This document shows positions 34,163-41,854 of a stretch of 64,000 nt of DNA, in pieces. A program made the position numbers and the translations under genes. Where the stretch lies: assembly GCA_036494675.1 (NCBI GenBank), contig DASXOA010000435.1, forward strand, positions 1 through 64,000, written 5' to 3'. Source of the DNA: Rugosimonospora sp036494675 (lineage in GTDB: Bacteria > Actinomycetota > Actinomycetes > Mycobacteriales > Micromonosporaceae). The notes under the pieces were generated by a model that was not told the DNA's origin, did not search any database, and was given only the letters and a program-made list of their open reading frames with translations. Each line of letters opens with the position of its first letter. The stretch's first letter is position 1.

Positions 34163-35046
34163 GCGGCGTCCTCCCGCGTCCGGGCGCCGAAGATCCCCTG
34201 CGGCCGGACCAGCAGCACGACCATGATCACCAGGTAGAACACCAGGGTCGACCACTGGAGCGAGCCGTAGGTGGCGGTCAGCGTCTCGGCCAGGCCGAGC
34301 ACGAGCGCGCCGACCAGCGCGCCGGGAATGCTGCCCATGCCGCCCAGCACCACGATGCCGAGCAGCCGGGAGATCCAGTCGTAGTGCGACGCCGGGAAGA
34401 ACGGGTAGAGCACGGACAGGATCGATCCGCCGACGCCGGCGCTGGCGCTGCCGAGCGCGAACGCCAGCGCGGCGGTGCTCGTGGCGCCGATGCCGACCAG
34501 TGTCGCGGCCGAGGGGTTCTGCGAGGTCGCGCGGATCGCCCGGCCGGTCCACGTGCGCGTGAGGATGAGGTACAGGCCGCCGAGGACGACGACGGCCGCG
34601 ACGAAGCCGTACGTCTGCGCCTTGGGCAGCAGGATCGGCCCCACCCGGAAGGACTGCTCGAAGTACCCGGGGGTGGCGGACCGGAACCTGTTGCCCGCCA
34701 CGACATCCAGGAACCCCTCGATGACCAGCGCCAGGCCGAAGGTGAGCAGCACGGACATCGAGGCCGCCTGGTCGCGGATCCGGGAGACGACGAACCGGTA
34801 CGTGAGCCAGCCGAGCCCGAACATCAGCGGGGTCGTGATGACGGCCGCCAGGATCGGGTCGATCCCGATGACCCGCCACAGCCACCAGGTGAACGTGGCG
34901 ACCAGGATCAGGAACGCACCCTGGGCGATGTTGATGATGCGCAGTACCCCGAAGATGAGCGTCAGGCCCGACGCCATCAGGGCGTAGATGCCGCCGATGA
35001 GGACGCCCAGCGCGAGCGCCTGGACCAACTGGACCATGCCGGTCAC
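34159..35046 (-). CDS. livH: Branched-chain-type ABC transporter permease LivH
   Basis: The 295-residue protein has about eight hydrophobic helices with the LivH landmarks LGVLIGGIYALMASGLTLIF at the N-terminus, GRAIRATSQNPSAATLVGI and LGGMGSIPGALVGALVLGL. The GTG at 35046 overlaps the binding-protein stop by 4 bp (GTGA); an ATG at 35037 is less likely. It forms the channel with the LivM part of the fusion. Confidence 0.9.
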   Translation of the reverse strand: MTGMVQLVQALALGVLIGGIYALMASGLTLIFGVLRIINIAQGAFLILVATFTWWLWRVIGIDPILAAVITTPLMFGLGWLTYRFVVSRIRDQAASMSVLLTFGLALVIEGFLDVVAGNRFRSATPGYFEQSFRVGPILLPKAQTYGFVAAVVVLGGLYLILTRTWTGRAIRATSQNPSAATLVGIGATSTAALAFALGSASAGVGGSILSVLYPFFPASHYDWISRLLGIVVLGGMGSIPGALVGALVLGLAETLTATYGSLQWSTLVFYLVIMVVLLVRPQGIFGARTREDAA

Positions 35047-36311
35047 GACCAGTTGGGCTTGGGGTTCACGACCGTCTTCGATGTCGCCGCGACGGCGGGC
35101 GCCACGATCTGCGCCTTGCCGGACTGCCACTGGGCGAGCAGGAAGGTGCCCTTCGGCTCGCCGGTCTGCTGCCAGCTCAGCGGGCCGAGGACGGTCTGCA
35201 CCGTGTTGGCGTGCAGCCAGTCCCGGATCTTCGCCTGGTCCAGCGACCCGGCGGCGGTCGCCGCGGCCTGGAGGACCTGGGCGGCCGCGAACGCGTCGGC
35301 GGCGTCCTCCGCCGGATCCGCGTTGTTGTACGCGGCCTTGTACCCCGCCACGAACTCCTTGTTGTGGGGCGTCGCCGAATCCTGGTGCCAACTGACCGTG
35401 TAGAAGATGCCTTCGGTGTTGGCCAGACCGATGGCGTCGCTGTACTGCCCGGCGTTGCTGGGTGCCGAGGTCTGGAACATCAGCTTCGGCGAGTACCGCA
35501 GTTGTTTGAGCGACCGGACGAGCCCGACGCCGTCCTCGAACACCGCGCCCTGGGCGATCAGGTCCGGCCGTTTGGTGGCCAACTGGCTGGCGATCGACTG
35601 GAAGTTCGTGGTGTCGGCCGGGTACGTCGAGCTGTAGACGGTCTGCACGCCGAGCGCTTCGAGCTGCTTCTGCATCGACGCGATGACCGGCGCCGCGAAC
35701 GGGTCGTCCTGGGTCGGGTAGGCGGCGGTCTTCGGTCGCTGCGCCGCCGGCAGGGACTTGACCCAGTCGACGAACACGTCCGCCTGGTGCGGCGCGGTGG
35801 CCTGCTGCGCGAAGAACAGGCCCTTGAAGCCCCGGGTGAACATGTTGGACGCGCCGCCGGCCGGTTCGACGTACACCTTGCCGTTCTTCTCGGCGACCGC
35901 GGAGGCCGGGTAGTTGAGCAGGGACGAGAAGGTGCCCAGGACCAGGTCGACCTTGTCCTGCGTGATGAGCTTCGTGTAGTCGGTGACGACGGTGTCCTGG
36001 TTGCTCGCGTCATCGACGATCGTGAGTTTGACCTGCCGGCCGAGCAGTCCCCCGGCCGCGTTGACCTGACTCGCCCACACCTCGTAGCCGCGGCGGGCCT
36101 CGGTGCCGGGCTGGGAGAAGTCGCCGGTCAGCGGCAGCGAGATGCCGACGAGGACCGGCTTGTTCGACGTCGCGGCGGTGCGCTGGGACGGCCGGGTCCC
36201 GCAGGCGGCGACGCCGGCACCGGCCACGACGGCGAAGCCGGCGGCGAGCACGGTACGGCGCCGCATGTGGGCACGGTGTGCGTCGGATGGTTGGGGCAAG
36301 AGAGCAGTCAT
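35043..36311 (-). CDS. ABC transporter substrate-binding lipoprotein (LivK/periplasmic-binding type 1)
   Basis: The 422-residue protein has a lipoprotein signal (MRRRTVLAAGFAVVAGAGVA before the lipobox cysteine) and a Leu/Ile/Val-binding fold beginning VLVGISLPLTGDFSQPGTEA. Such proteins bind many ligands besides amino acids, including aromatic acids and urea, so the solute is not defined. ATG 36311 has GGAGG 5 nt upstream. It heads the leftward operon (binding protein, LivH, LivMG, LivF, dehydrogenase, M24, aldehyde dehydrogenase). A CG-centred palindrome 34 bp upstream is a probable LacI operator. Confidence 0.9.
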   Translation of the reverse strand: MTALLPQPSDAHRAHMRRRTVLAAGFAVVAGAGVAACGTRPSQRTAATSNKPVLVGISLPLTGDFSQPGTEARRGYEVWASQVNAAGGLLGRQVKLTIVDDASNQDTVVTDYTKLITQDKVDLVLGTFSSLLNYPASAVAEKNGKVYVEPAGGASNMFTRGFKGLFFAQQATAPHQADVFVDWVKSLPAAQRPKTAAYPTQDDPFAAPVIASMQKQLEALGVQTVYSSTYPADTTNFQSIASQLATKRPDLIAQGAVFEDGVGLVRSLKQLRYSPKLMFQTSAPSNAGQYSDAIGLANTEGIFYTVSWHQDSATPHNKEFVAGYKAAYNNADPAEDAADAFAAAQVLQAAATAAGSLDQAKIRDWLHANTVQTVLGPLSWQQTGEPKGTFLLAQWQSGKAQIVAPAVAATSKTVVNPKPNWS

Positions 36312-36344
36312 CGGATCCTCCCGGGTAGGTGAGATCATGACACC

Positions 36345-36356
36345 GCAATCGATTGC
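36345..36356. promoter_or_regulatory. LacI-type operator upstream of the Liv-type operon
   Basis: GCAATCGATTGC is a perfect 12-bp palindrome with the central CG typical of LacI/GalR operators, 34 bp upstream of the binding-protein start. The nearest LacI gene is at 37513. Confidence 0.6.
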
Positions 36357-36435
36357 TTCGATGAAGGATGTACGCGACGTTACGAGCCTGTCAAGGGCTC
36401 GCGTCTAGCCTGTTCTCTCTGCGGAAAGTAGAGAC

Positions 36436-36466
36436 TTGCGCGACTGCAATCGTGTGCGGTTATGCT
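36436..36466 (+). promoter_or_regulatory. Promoter with internal operator-like site before the NMT1-like gene
   Basis: TTGCGC (36436) and TATGCT (36461) form a plausible promoter with a 19-bp spacer. GCAATCGTGTGC at 36446-36457, inside the spacer, matches the LacI-type palindrome at 36345 in 10 of 12 positions. Confidence 0.45.
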
Positions 36467-36472
36467 GGGGCG

Positions 36473-36526
36473 GTCGCGAAGCCGAAAGTAGTCGCGAAGC
36501 CGAAGGCAGTCGCGGAGCCGACCGGA
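36473..36526. repeat. 18-bp tandem repeat in the NMT1-like gene leader
   Basis: Three units beginning GTCGCGAAGCCGAA (36473, 36491, and degenerate 36509) lie between the promoter and the ribosome-binding site GGAGAGGAG. Confidence 0.7.
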
Positions 36527-36554
36527 GGGCGGAGGCGACCGGAGAGGAGTCCCG

Positions 36555-37472
36555 GTGCCGGACACGATTCGCCTGGGAACGTTCACGCCGTCGGTGCTGC
36601 TCGGCGTCGCGCGGCGCACCGGCCGGCTGGACGACGCCGGGTTGGAGGTCACCGAGACCCTCGTGCAGTCTTCCCCCGGCCAGTTCGCGGCGCTGCTCGA
36701 CGGCACACTCGACGCCGTGCTGACCAGTCCCGACAACGTGCTGGCCTACCGCTACAGTCCGGCCAACCCGCTGGGCCGCACCGCCGACGTGCGGATCCTC
36801 TCCGCCGTCGACCGCGGGATGGGGCTGGCGCTCTACAGCCGCGCGTCCCCCGCCGGGCTGCGCGGGGCGACCTTCGGCGTGGACGTGCCGGCCTCCGGGT
36901 TCGCCTTCGCGATGTACGCGCTCGCCGCGTCGCTCGGGCTGAAGCGCGAGGAGTACGAGGTGGTCGCGCTCGGCTCCACTCCCCGGCGCCTGACCGCACT
37001 GCTGGCCGGCGAGTGCGCGGCGACCATGCTCAACGCCGGCAACGAGTTGCACGCCGAGCGGGCCGGATACCGTGCGCTGGCCCGGGCCGGGAAGGTATGC
37101 GCGCCGTACCTCGGCACCGTGCTGGCGACCGTGCGCACCGACGACCGGCCCCGTCACGGGTCCGGCGGTGCCGAGGCTCATGCCGCACTGGCCCGGGTAC
37201 TGGCCGACACCGCCCGCGCCGTCCTCTCCGGCACGCTGGACGTCGAGGTCGTCGAGGAGGCCGGTGCGGCGCTGGACCTGCCCGGGCCGCTCGGGTCGCG
37301 GTACCTGGCCCGGTGCAAGGATCCCGACGAGGGGTTGGTGCCCGACGGCATCGTCGACCCCGACGCGATCCGGGTACTGGTGGACCTGCGCCGGCGCTAC
37401 GGGCCACCGCTTCACGACGACCCGTACGACGCCGCCCTCGTCCCCGGGTCGGGTCTGCTGGCGAGCCGATGA
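36555..37472 (+). CDS. NMT1/SsuA-like solute-binding-fold protein without signal peptide
   Basis: The 305-residue protein resembles the NMT1/SsuA periplasmic-binding family (IRLGTFTPSVLLGVARRTGR, SSPGQFAALLDGTLDAVLTSPDNVLAYR, GVDVPASGFAFAMYALAASLGL). Unlike transporter binding proteins it starts directly with the fold: no signal peptide or lipobox, so it is probably cytosolic. No cognate permease or ATPase is adjacent. Roles as an intracellular ligand-binding sensor or an enzyme of the THI5/NMT1 type are possible. GTG 36555 follows GGAGAGGAG. It is probably co-transcribed with the LacI gene 40 bp downstream. Confidence 0.7.
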   Translation: MPDTIRLGTFTPSVLLGVARRTGRLDDAGLEVTETLVQSSPGQFAALLDGTLDAVLTSPDNVLAYRYSPANPLGRTADVRILSAVDRGMGLALYSRASPAGLRGATFGVDVPASGFAFAMYALAASLGLKREEYEVVALGSTPRRLTALLAGECAATMLNAGNELHAERAGYRALARAGKVCAPYLGTVLATVRTDDRPRHGSGGAEAHAALARVLADTARAVLSGTLDVEVVEEAGAALDLPGPLGSRYLARCKDPDEGLVPDGIVDPDAIRVLVDLRRRYGPPLHDDPYDAALVPGSGLLASR

Positions 37473-37512
37473 GCGCGACGGCGCCGCGGTGACCGGGCCT
37501 AGGATCGGACGC

Positions 37513-38538
37513 GTGACGGCCCCGACCCTCCGCGACGTCGCGCAGTTGGCCGGGGTTCACCCGGCGACCGCCTCGCGGGCACTCAACCCGCAGACCCGCC
37601 CGCTGGTCAACGCGGACACGGCACGGAAGGTGCTCCGTGCCGCGGACTCGATCGGGTACCAGCCCAACCCCATCGCCCGCAGCCTCAAGACCGCCCGTAC
37701 GGCGACCATCGGCGTGGTGATACCGGACCTCACGAACCCGCTGTTCCCCCCGATCGTGCGCGGCATCGAGGACGTGCTGACCCCGGCGGGCTACAACTCC
37801 TGGATCGTCAACACCGACAACGATCCGCAGCGCGAGGAGACCCAGGTCGAATCGCTGCGCTCCCGGCAGGTCGAGGGTCTGATCATCGCGACGGCCCGCC
37901 GCGACCATCCGCTGCTCGTCCGGCTGCACCGGCAGTCCGTGAAGATGGTGCTCGTCAACCGCCGCGTCGAAGGGCTGGAGTTGCCGGCCGTCACCGCCGA
38001 CGACGACCTGGGTGTCGGGATGGCCGTCGCACACCTCGCCAGGCTGGGTCACCGCCGCATCGCGCACCTGGCCGGTCCGCGGTCCACCTCCACCGGCGCG
38101 GCACGCGCACGCGCGTTCCGGCACGCCGTCCGGGATCTGGGGCTGGTCGACGACCCGGCTCTGACCGTCGAGTGCGACTACTGGTCGGAGGCGCACGGCG
38201 CGCAGGCGCTGCGCGGGCTGCTCGACTCCGGCACCGGGTTCACCGGCATCGTCGCCGGCAACGACCTGATCGCGCTGGGCTGCTACGACGTCTTCACCGA
38301 GCGGGGCATGACGTGCCCGGACGACGTGAGCGTGGTGGGCTTCAACGACATGCCGTTCCTGGACAAGATGCGCCCGCCCCTGACCACGGTCAGCGTTCCG
38401 CACTACGAGATCGGGATCGAGACCGCGCGACTACTGCTCGACACGATCGCCGAACCCGACCGTCCTCCCCGCGCGGTCCTGCTCGCGCCGTCCCTCGTCG
38501 TCCGCGCGTCGACGGCGGAGCCGGCCGCTCACGCGTGA
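37513..38538 (+). CDS. LacI-family transcriptional regulator
   Basis: The 341-residue protein begins at the canonical helix-turn-helix (TLRDVAQLAGVHPATASRAL, hinge NPIARSLKTARTATIGVVIP) and has a full periplasmic-binding-type effector domain ending DVSVVGFNDMPFLDKMRPPL and TTVSVPHYEIGIETARLLLD. GTG 37513 matches the family's N-terminus; an in-frame GTG at 37489 would add eight residues. By location it should bind the GCAATCGATTGC palindrome at 36345 and the related site at 36446, controlling transport operon and its own transcript. Effectors are usually sugars, but the target operon here suggests otherwise. Confidence 0.9.
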   Translation: MTAPTLRDVAQLAGVHPATASRALNPQTRPLVNADTARKVLRAADSIGYQPNPIARSLKTARTATIGVVIPDLTNPLFPPIVRGIEDVLTPAGYNSWIVNTDNDPQREETQVESLRSRQVEGLIIATARRDHPLLVRLHRQSVKMVLVNRRVEGLELPAVTADDDLGVGMAVAHLARLGHRRIAHLAGPRSTSTGAARARAFRHAVRDLGLVDDPALTVECDYWSEAHGAQALRGLLDSGTGFTGIVAGNDLIALGCYDVFTERGMTCPDDVSVVGFNDMPFLDKMRPPLTTVSVPHYEIGIETARLLLDTIAEPDRPPRAVLLAPSLVVRASTAEPAAHA

Positions 38539-38772
38539 CTCACGCGTATGCCGGCGCCTGGTACCCATCGTTGATCGAACCCACCAGCCCATCATGGGGC
38601 ATCAAGCTCAGAAACGATGGATCGCTTCAGGGGGACCCAGTCAAGATCGCCATGCACGTAGACGCGGTTGACGGCCGTCATGTCGTGGTCGTGGTCGGGG
38701 AGCAGAACGCGGGCGTTCGCGGTGGCGCGCAAGACGGCCGGGAGCGGCGCTGCGCTTCTTTGGAGCGCCAGG
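38539..38772. other. Intergenic stretch, convergent, no confident gene
   Basis: No supportable gene is seen between the LacI stop and the lipoprotein stop. A minus-strand frame ending at 38592 reads protein-like (start MTAVNRVYVHGDLDWVPLKR, 29 residues from 38681, open further upstream) and may be a decayed gene tail, but nothing confirms it. Confidence 0.2.
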
Positions 38773-39465
38773 TCAGCGTGCGGTGATTCTCACGGTGTAC
38801 CAGGGTGCCCAGTCGCCCGAGCACGCGCCCCATTGCAGCAGAACGGGGCCCATCTTGACAGTCTGGACCTTCACATCGGTCTCCGTACACAGCGTCTGCC
38901 CCGGGCTGGACGGAGTGTCCAGTGGTTCGTCTGAGAACTGCTGGTCCATGGCTGGGTCGGAGTCGCTCACGATCTCCATCACCAGCTGGATGTACGTGTC
39001 TTCGTTCATGGCGCTGTCCTCCCCCAGTGGCACTTTTCCGAGGGCGGCTATGTAGACGCTGGTGATCTGATCGGCGTTGTTGGCGCCGACGTCGAGGACG
39101 AACGTGCCGGTGCTGCCGTAGACATCACCGGCCGCCGCGCAGTGATAGCCGTTCTGCCCGTCGCTGAGGTGCTGCTGGCCCGCACACGACCACTGCGTAT
39201 GGTAGAGATTGCCGATCTGATCTCTTCCGCCCACCCGATCGGCGAGCATGGAGGCCGCCATCGTCAGGATCGGACGGGTCGGCGTCGGTGCCGTCGGTGC
39301 CGTCGGAGCGGGGTGGGCCGCCGCCGTCGTCGGTGACGGGGCGGCATCATGAAGGCCGGCGCTCGACGGCTGGTCGCCCGATCTCGACAGCAACCCGCAC
39401 GCTGACATCGCGAGCAGCGTGCACCCGGCAATCGCCAGTCCGATCCCCGCTCGAAACACCCGCAC
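38773..39465 (-). CDS. Putative lipoprotein of unknown function
   Basis: The 230-residue protein has a lipoprotein signal (VFRAGIGLAIAGCTLLAMSA then the lipobox cysteine), a Thr/Pro/Ala-rich spacer (TAAAHPAPTAPTAPTPTRP) and a soluble domain with four spaced cysteines (WSCAGQQ, YHCAAAG, TLCTETD, WGACSGD) that could form two disulphides outside the membrane. No family is recognised. GTG 39465 follows GGAGG by 6 nt. Its base composition is lower in GC than the flanking operons. It stands alone on the minus strand. Confidence 0.7.
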   Translation of the reverse strand: MRVFRAGIGLAIAGCTLLAMSACGLLSRSGDQPSSAGLHDAAPSPTTAAAHPAPTAPTAPTPTRPILTMAASMLADRVGGRDQIGNLYHTQWSCAGQQHLSDGQNGYHCAAAGDVYGSTGTFVLDVGANNADQITSVYIAALGKVPLGEDSAMNEDTYIQLVMEIVSDSDPAMDQQFSDEPLDTPSSPGQTLCTETDVKVQTVKMGPVLLQWGACSGDWAPWYTVRITAR

Positions 39466-39860
39466 CCGAGACCTCCACGTCGACCGCCGACCCTTACGAG
39501 GTGGACCTGTCAGAGCGCAACCTACCGATCGACAAACATCCGCAACACCCTGGGTACCGGAACAGACGGGGCAGCGTGGCGACATCAGGCGCGAGAAACC
39601 CATCCGGGAGATCTGGCGGACATGGGGCTCATAGCCGGGCTAGACCGTGCGGACGAGACCTGGCGGCGGCGACAATCGTGATGCTCACCCTGACGCTTGC
39701 CGGTTGCACCGCTGGGAAGCCTGACGCGAGTAGCGCGCCCACAGCCGTCCCTCCGAGCCACGAGATCCGGTCATGAAGCTCGCCGAAGCGCTCGACCAGT
39801 TGATCGACCTGGCCGCGGGCGACGGGGCCTGAACCCGCGCCGTCTTCTCGTCGGCAGTCC
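39466..39860. other. Upstream region with small lipoprotein-like remnant
   Basis: This stretch before the clpP promoter region lacks a convincing gene. A plus-strand frame ending at 39776 contains a lipobox-like string (MLTLTLAGCTAGKPDASSA) but is too short and has no proper start, so it looks like a decayed lipoprotein gene. A 19-codon ORF overlaps its stop by ATGA at 39773. Confidence 0.25.
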
Positions 39861-39875
39861 TCTGCTGCCAGCAGA
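39861..39875. promoter_or_regulatory. Inverted repeat in the clpP promoter region
   Basis: TCTGCT-GCC-AGCAGA is a perfect inverted repeat just upstream of a weak promoter (TTGGTT at 39881, CATCAT at 39905). It is a candidate site for the XRE activator encoded at 41208-41615. Confidence 0.4.
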
Positions 39876-39917
39876 TTGCCTTGGTTTGCGCGGTCCCCGG
39901 AAACCATCATCGGATCG

Positions 39918-39940
39918 GGCGCCGGGATCCCTCCGGCGCC
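39918..39940 (+). promoter_or_regulatory. Leader hairpin before clpP
   Basis: Perfect 8-bp arms GGCGCCGG and CCGGCGCC with a 7-nt loop lie in the probable 5' leader, 23 bp before the ATG. It may modulate read-through or mRNA stability. Confidence 0.4.
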
Positions 39941-39963
39941 GGATCCGAGAACTGGGAGACACC

Positions 39964-40584
39964 ATGCGGATGGCCGTTGCCGAACCCGTCAGGACCGCCG
40001 GAACGCTCGACGACCAACTGGCCACGAGGCTGCTCCACCAACGCATCATCGTCCTCGGGACCGAGGTCGACGACCCGGTCGCGAACCGGCTCTGTGCGCA
40101 ACTCCTGCTGCTGTCGGCGGAGGATCCGCGCAGCGACATCAGCCTGTACATCAACTCGCCGGGAGGGTCGGTCAGCGCGGGGCTGGCGATCTACGACACG
40201 ATGCGGCTGATCCCCAACGACGTCAGCACGCTGGCGGTGGGCCTGGCCGCGAGCATGGGCCAGTTCCTGCTGTGCGCGGGTACCCGGGGGAAGCGGTACA
40301 GCCTGCCGCACGCGCAGATCCTGATGCACCAGGGTTCGGCGGGCTTCGGCGGTACGGCGGCCGACGTCGAGATCTACGCCGGGCAACTCGAACGCATCAG
40401 CGCCACGCTGACCGGGCTGATCTCGCAGCACACCGGGCAGCCGGCGCAGGTGGTCGAGAACGACAGCCTGCGCGACCGCTGGTTCAGCGCCGAGGAGGCG
40501 CGCGACTACGGCATCGTCGACCAGATCGTGGAGCGCCTCGACGACGTGCGCCCCGCGGCCGGCCACCGTGCGATCGGGCTGTGA
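39964..40584 (+). CDS. clpP: ATP-dependent Clp protease proteolytic subunit (first of pair)
   Basis: The 206-residue serine peptidase has the catalytic serine at 97 (GLAASMGQFLL), histidine at 122 (HAQILMHQG) and an aspartate in the VENDSLRD stretch. The LYINSPGGSVSAG strand is the family hallmark. It forms seven-membered rings that work with ClpX or ClpC ATPases on unfolded substrates. ATG 39964 follows GGGAG. No tig or clpX gene is adjacent, so this is an accessory pair like streptomycete clpP3-clpP4 rather than the housekeeping pair. Confidence 0.92.
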   Translation: MRMAVAEPVRTAGTLDDQLATRLLHQRIIVLGTEVDDPVANRLCAQLLLLSAEDPRSDISLYINSPGGSVSAGLAIYDTMRLIPNDVSTLAVGLAASMGQFLLCAGTRGKRYSLPHAQILMHQGSAGFGGTAADVEIYAGQLERISATLTGLISQHTGQPAQVVENDSLRDRWFSAEEARDYGIVDQIVERLDDVRPAAGHRAIGL

Positions 40585-41207
40585 CCATGGGCCACTACAC
40601 GATTCCCACCGTCGTCGAGAAGACCCCGAGCGGCGAGCGCGCGTACGACATCTACTCTCAGATGCTCGCGGAACGCATCGTGTTCCTCGGCACCGAGATC
40701 GACGACGGCGTCGCCAACGTCGTGATGGCTCAACTGCTCCACCTGGAGTCGGCCAGTCCCGACCTCGAAATCGGTCTGTACATCAACTCCCCGGGCGGCT
40801 CCTTCAGCGCCCTGACCGCGGTCTACGACACCATGCAGTTCATCCGTCCCGACATCGCGACGTTCTGCATCGGGCAGGCGTCGTCCGCCGCGGCGGTACT
40901 GCTGGCCGCCGGTACGCCGGGCAAGCGCTCGGTTCTGCGGCACGCGAAGGTGATGCTGCACCAGCCGTCGAGTCAGGCTCAGGGAACCCTGCCGGACCTG
41001 GCCATCCAGGCCAAGGAGTTGGCCAAGGTCCGGGCCGAGATCGACGAGATCCTCAGCCGGCACACCGGCCACCCGGTGTCGAAGATCAGGAACGACACCG
41101 ACCGGAACCGGACGTTCAGCGCCCGCGAGGCCGTCGACTACGGCCTGGCGGACCACGTCATCACGAGTCGCAAGACGAGCCCGGTGGAGCGGGTCGGCGC
41201 TCGCTGA
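40581..41207 (+). CDS. clpP: ATP-dependent Clp protease proteolytic subunit (second of pair)
   Basis: The 208-residue partner (206 from the internal ATG at 40587) keeps the serine in GQASSAAAVLL, histidine in HAKVMLHQP and aspartate in NDTDRNRTF. The GTG at 40581 overlaps the first clpP stop by 4 bp and no independent ribosome-binding site exists, so the two subunits are coupled and probably form a mixed ClpP tetradecamer. Its stop TGA abuts the stop of the convergent XRE gene with no base between (TGATCA). Confidence 0.92.
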   Translation: MTMGHYTIPTVVEKTPSGERAYDIYSQMLAERIVFLGTEIDDGVANVVMAQLLHLESASPDLEIGLYINSPGGSFSALTAVYDTMQFIRPDIATFCIGQASSAAAVLLAAGTPGKRSVLRHAKVMLHQPSSQAQGTLPDLAIQAKELAKVRAEIDEILSRHTGHPVSKIRNDTDRNRTFSAREAVDYGLADHVITSRKTSPVERVGAR

Positions 41208-41615
41208 TCAGGCGGCGAGCAGGCACACGACATCGCCCGGACCGCCCGGCCGTCGTGGCAGGAGGCCACCCTGCCGCGACGGCAGGTGGCGGCGGCGCAT
41301 GGCGTCGAGCCGCAGGACCGAGGCCCGTTGGGCGCGATCGTCGACCAGGTCGCGCCCGACCTCGGCCAGCACGTCGGACAGTTCGATCCGCAGCGCGTCG
41401 CAGACCGCGGCCAGCACCTCCGAGGATGCCTCCTTGCGCCCGCGTTCCAGCTCGGACAGGTACGGCATGGAGACCTTCGCGGCATCGGCCACGTCGGCCA
41501 GCGTGCGGCCCTGCTCGCGGCGGGTCCGGCGCAGCACGTCGCCGAGCACCGTACGCAGCAGCGGCCTCGGCCGCCGGTCGCGGGATCCCAGGTCGATCAC
41601 GGTCGGGTCCGCCAT
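41208..41615 (-). CDS. XRE-family regulator of ClgR/PopR type
   Basis: The 135-residue protein has one Cro/C1-type helix-turn-helix (LGDVLRRTRREQGRTLADVA, SMPYLSELERGRKEASSEVL) very close in pattern to ClgR and PopR, the activators of clp genes in actinomycetes. It ends in LLAA; C-terminal Ala-Ala is the known degron that makes PopR/ClgR substrates of ClpP. The gene converges on the clpP pair with zero spacing. ATG 41615 has GGAG 6-7 nt upstream. The likely circuit is activation of clpP and degradation by its product. Confidence 0.8.
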   Translation of the reverse strand: MADPTVIDLGSRDRRPRPLLRTVLGDVLRRTRREQGRTLADVADAAKVSMPYLSELERGRKEASSEVLAAVCDALRIELSDVLAEVGRDLVDDRAQRASVLRLDAMRRRHLPSRQGGLLPRRPGGPGDVVCLLAA

Positions 41616-41728
41616 CGCTGTCTCCCTCCTCGGATCCGACATCGCCGTCCCCTCCGATGCCACGCTGACAGGTCCGGACACGGTGGACCCTACCGGCGAC
41701 CCCGCGCCGGGAGGGCTCGTTTCGCCAC

Positions 41729-41770
41729 CGGCGTAAGGCCCCGAGGGACGGTCCGCGGTCGGCGTAAGGC
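41729..41770 (-). promoter_or_regulatory. Direct repeats upstream of the XRE gene
   Basis: CGGCGTAAGGC occurs at 41729-41739 and 41760-41770, 31 bp apart (three helical turns), about 115-155 bp upstream of the XRE start. They may be tandem binding sites for that gene's control. Confidence 0.45.
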
Positions 41771-41838
41771 GCGAGCGGGGAACGGCACGCGACGTCGCCG
41801 GCCGGTGTGCCGCTCGCCAGACCTTGCCCGGGACGACG

Positions 41839-41854
41839 AGAGTTCGTTAACCTT
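41839..41854. promoter_or_regulatory. 16-bp operator-like sequence upstream of the aldehyde dehydrogenase
   Basis: AGAGTTCGTTAACCTT is identical, in opposite orientation, to 62457-62472 upstream of the ROK regulator. Here it is extended into an inverted repeat, TTCGT-N7-ACGAA (41843-41859). The remainder of 41616-42034 has no gene. Confidence 0.6.

Noticed and set aside
31350..36311. Naming the Liv-type operon a branched-chain amino acid importer
   Set aside because: The transporter family is clear, but its fused permease-ATPase, LacI-type operator and co-transcribed oxidative enzymes make another solute more likely.
39640..39831. Small lipoprotein plus a 19-codon ORF upstream of clpP
   Set aside because: There is a lipobox-like string but no credible start, ribosome-binding site or domain; treated as a remnant only.
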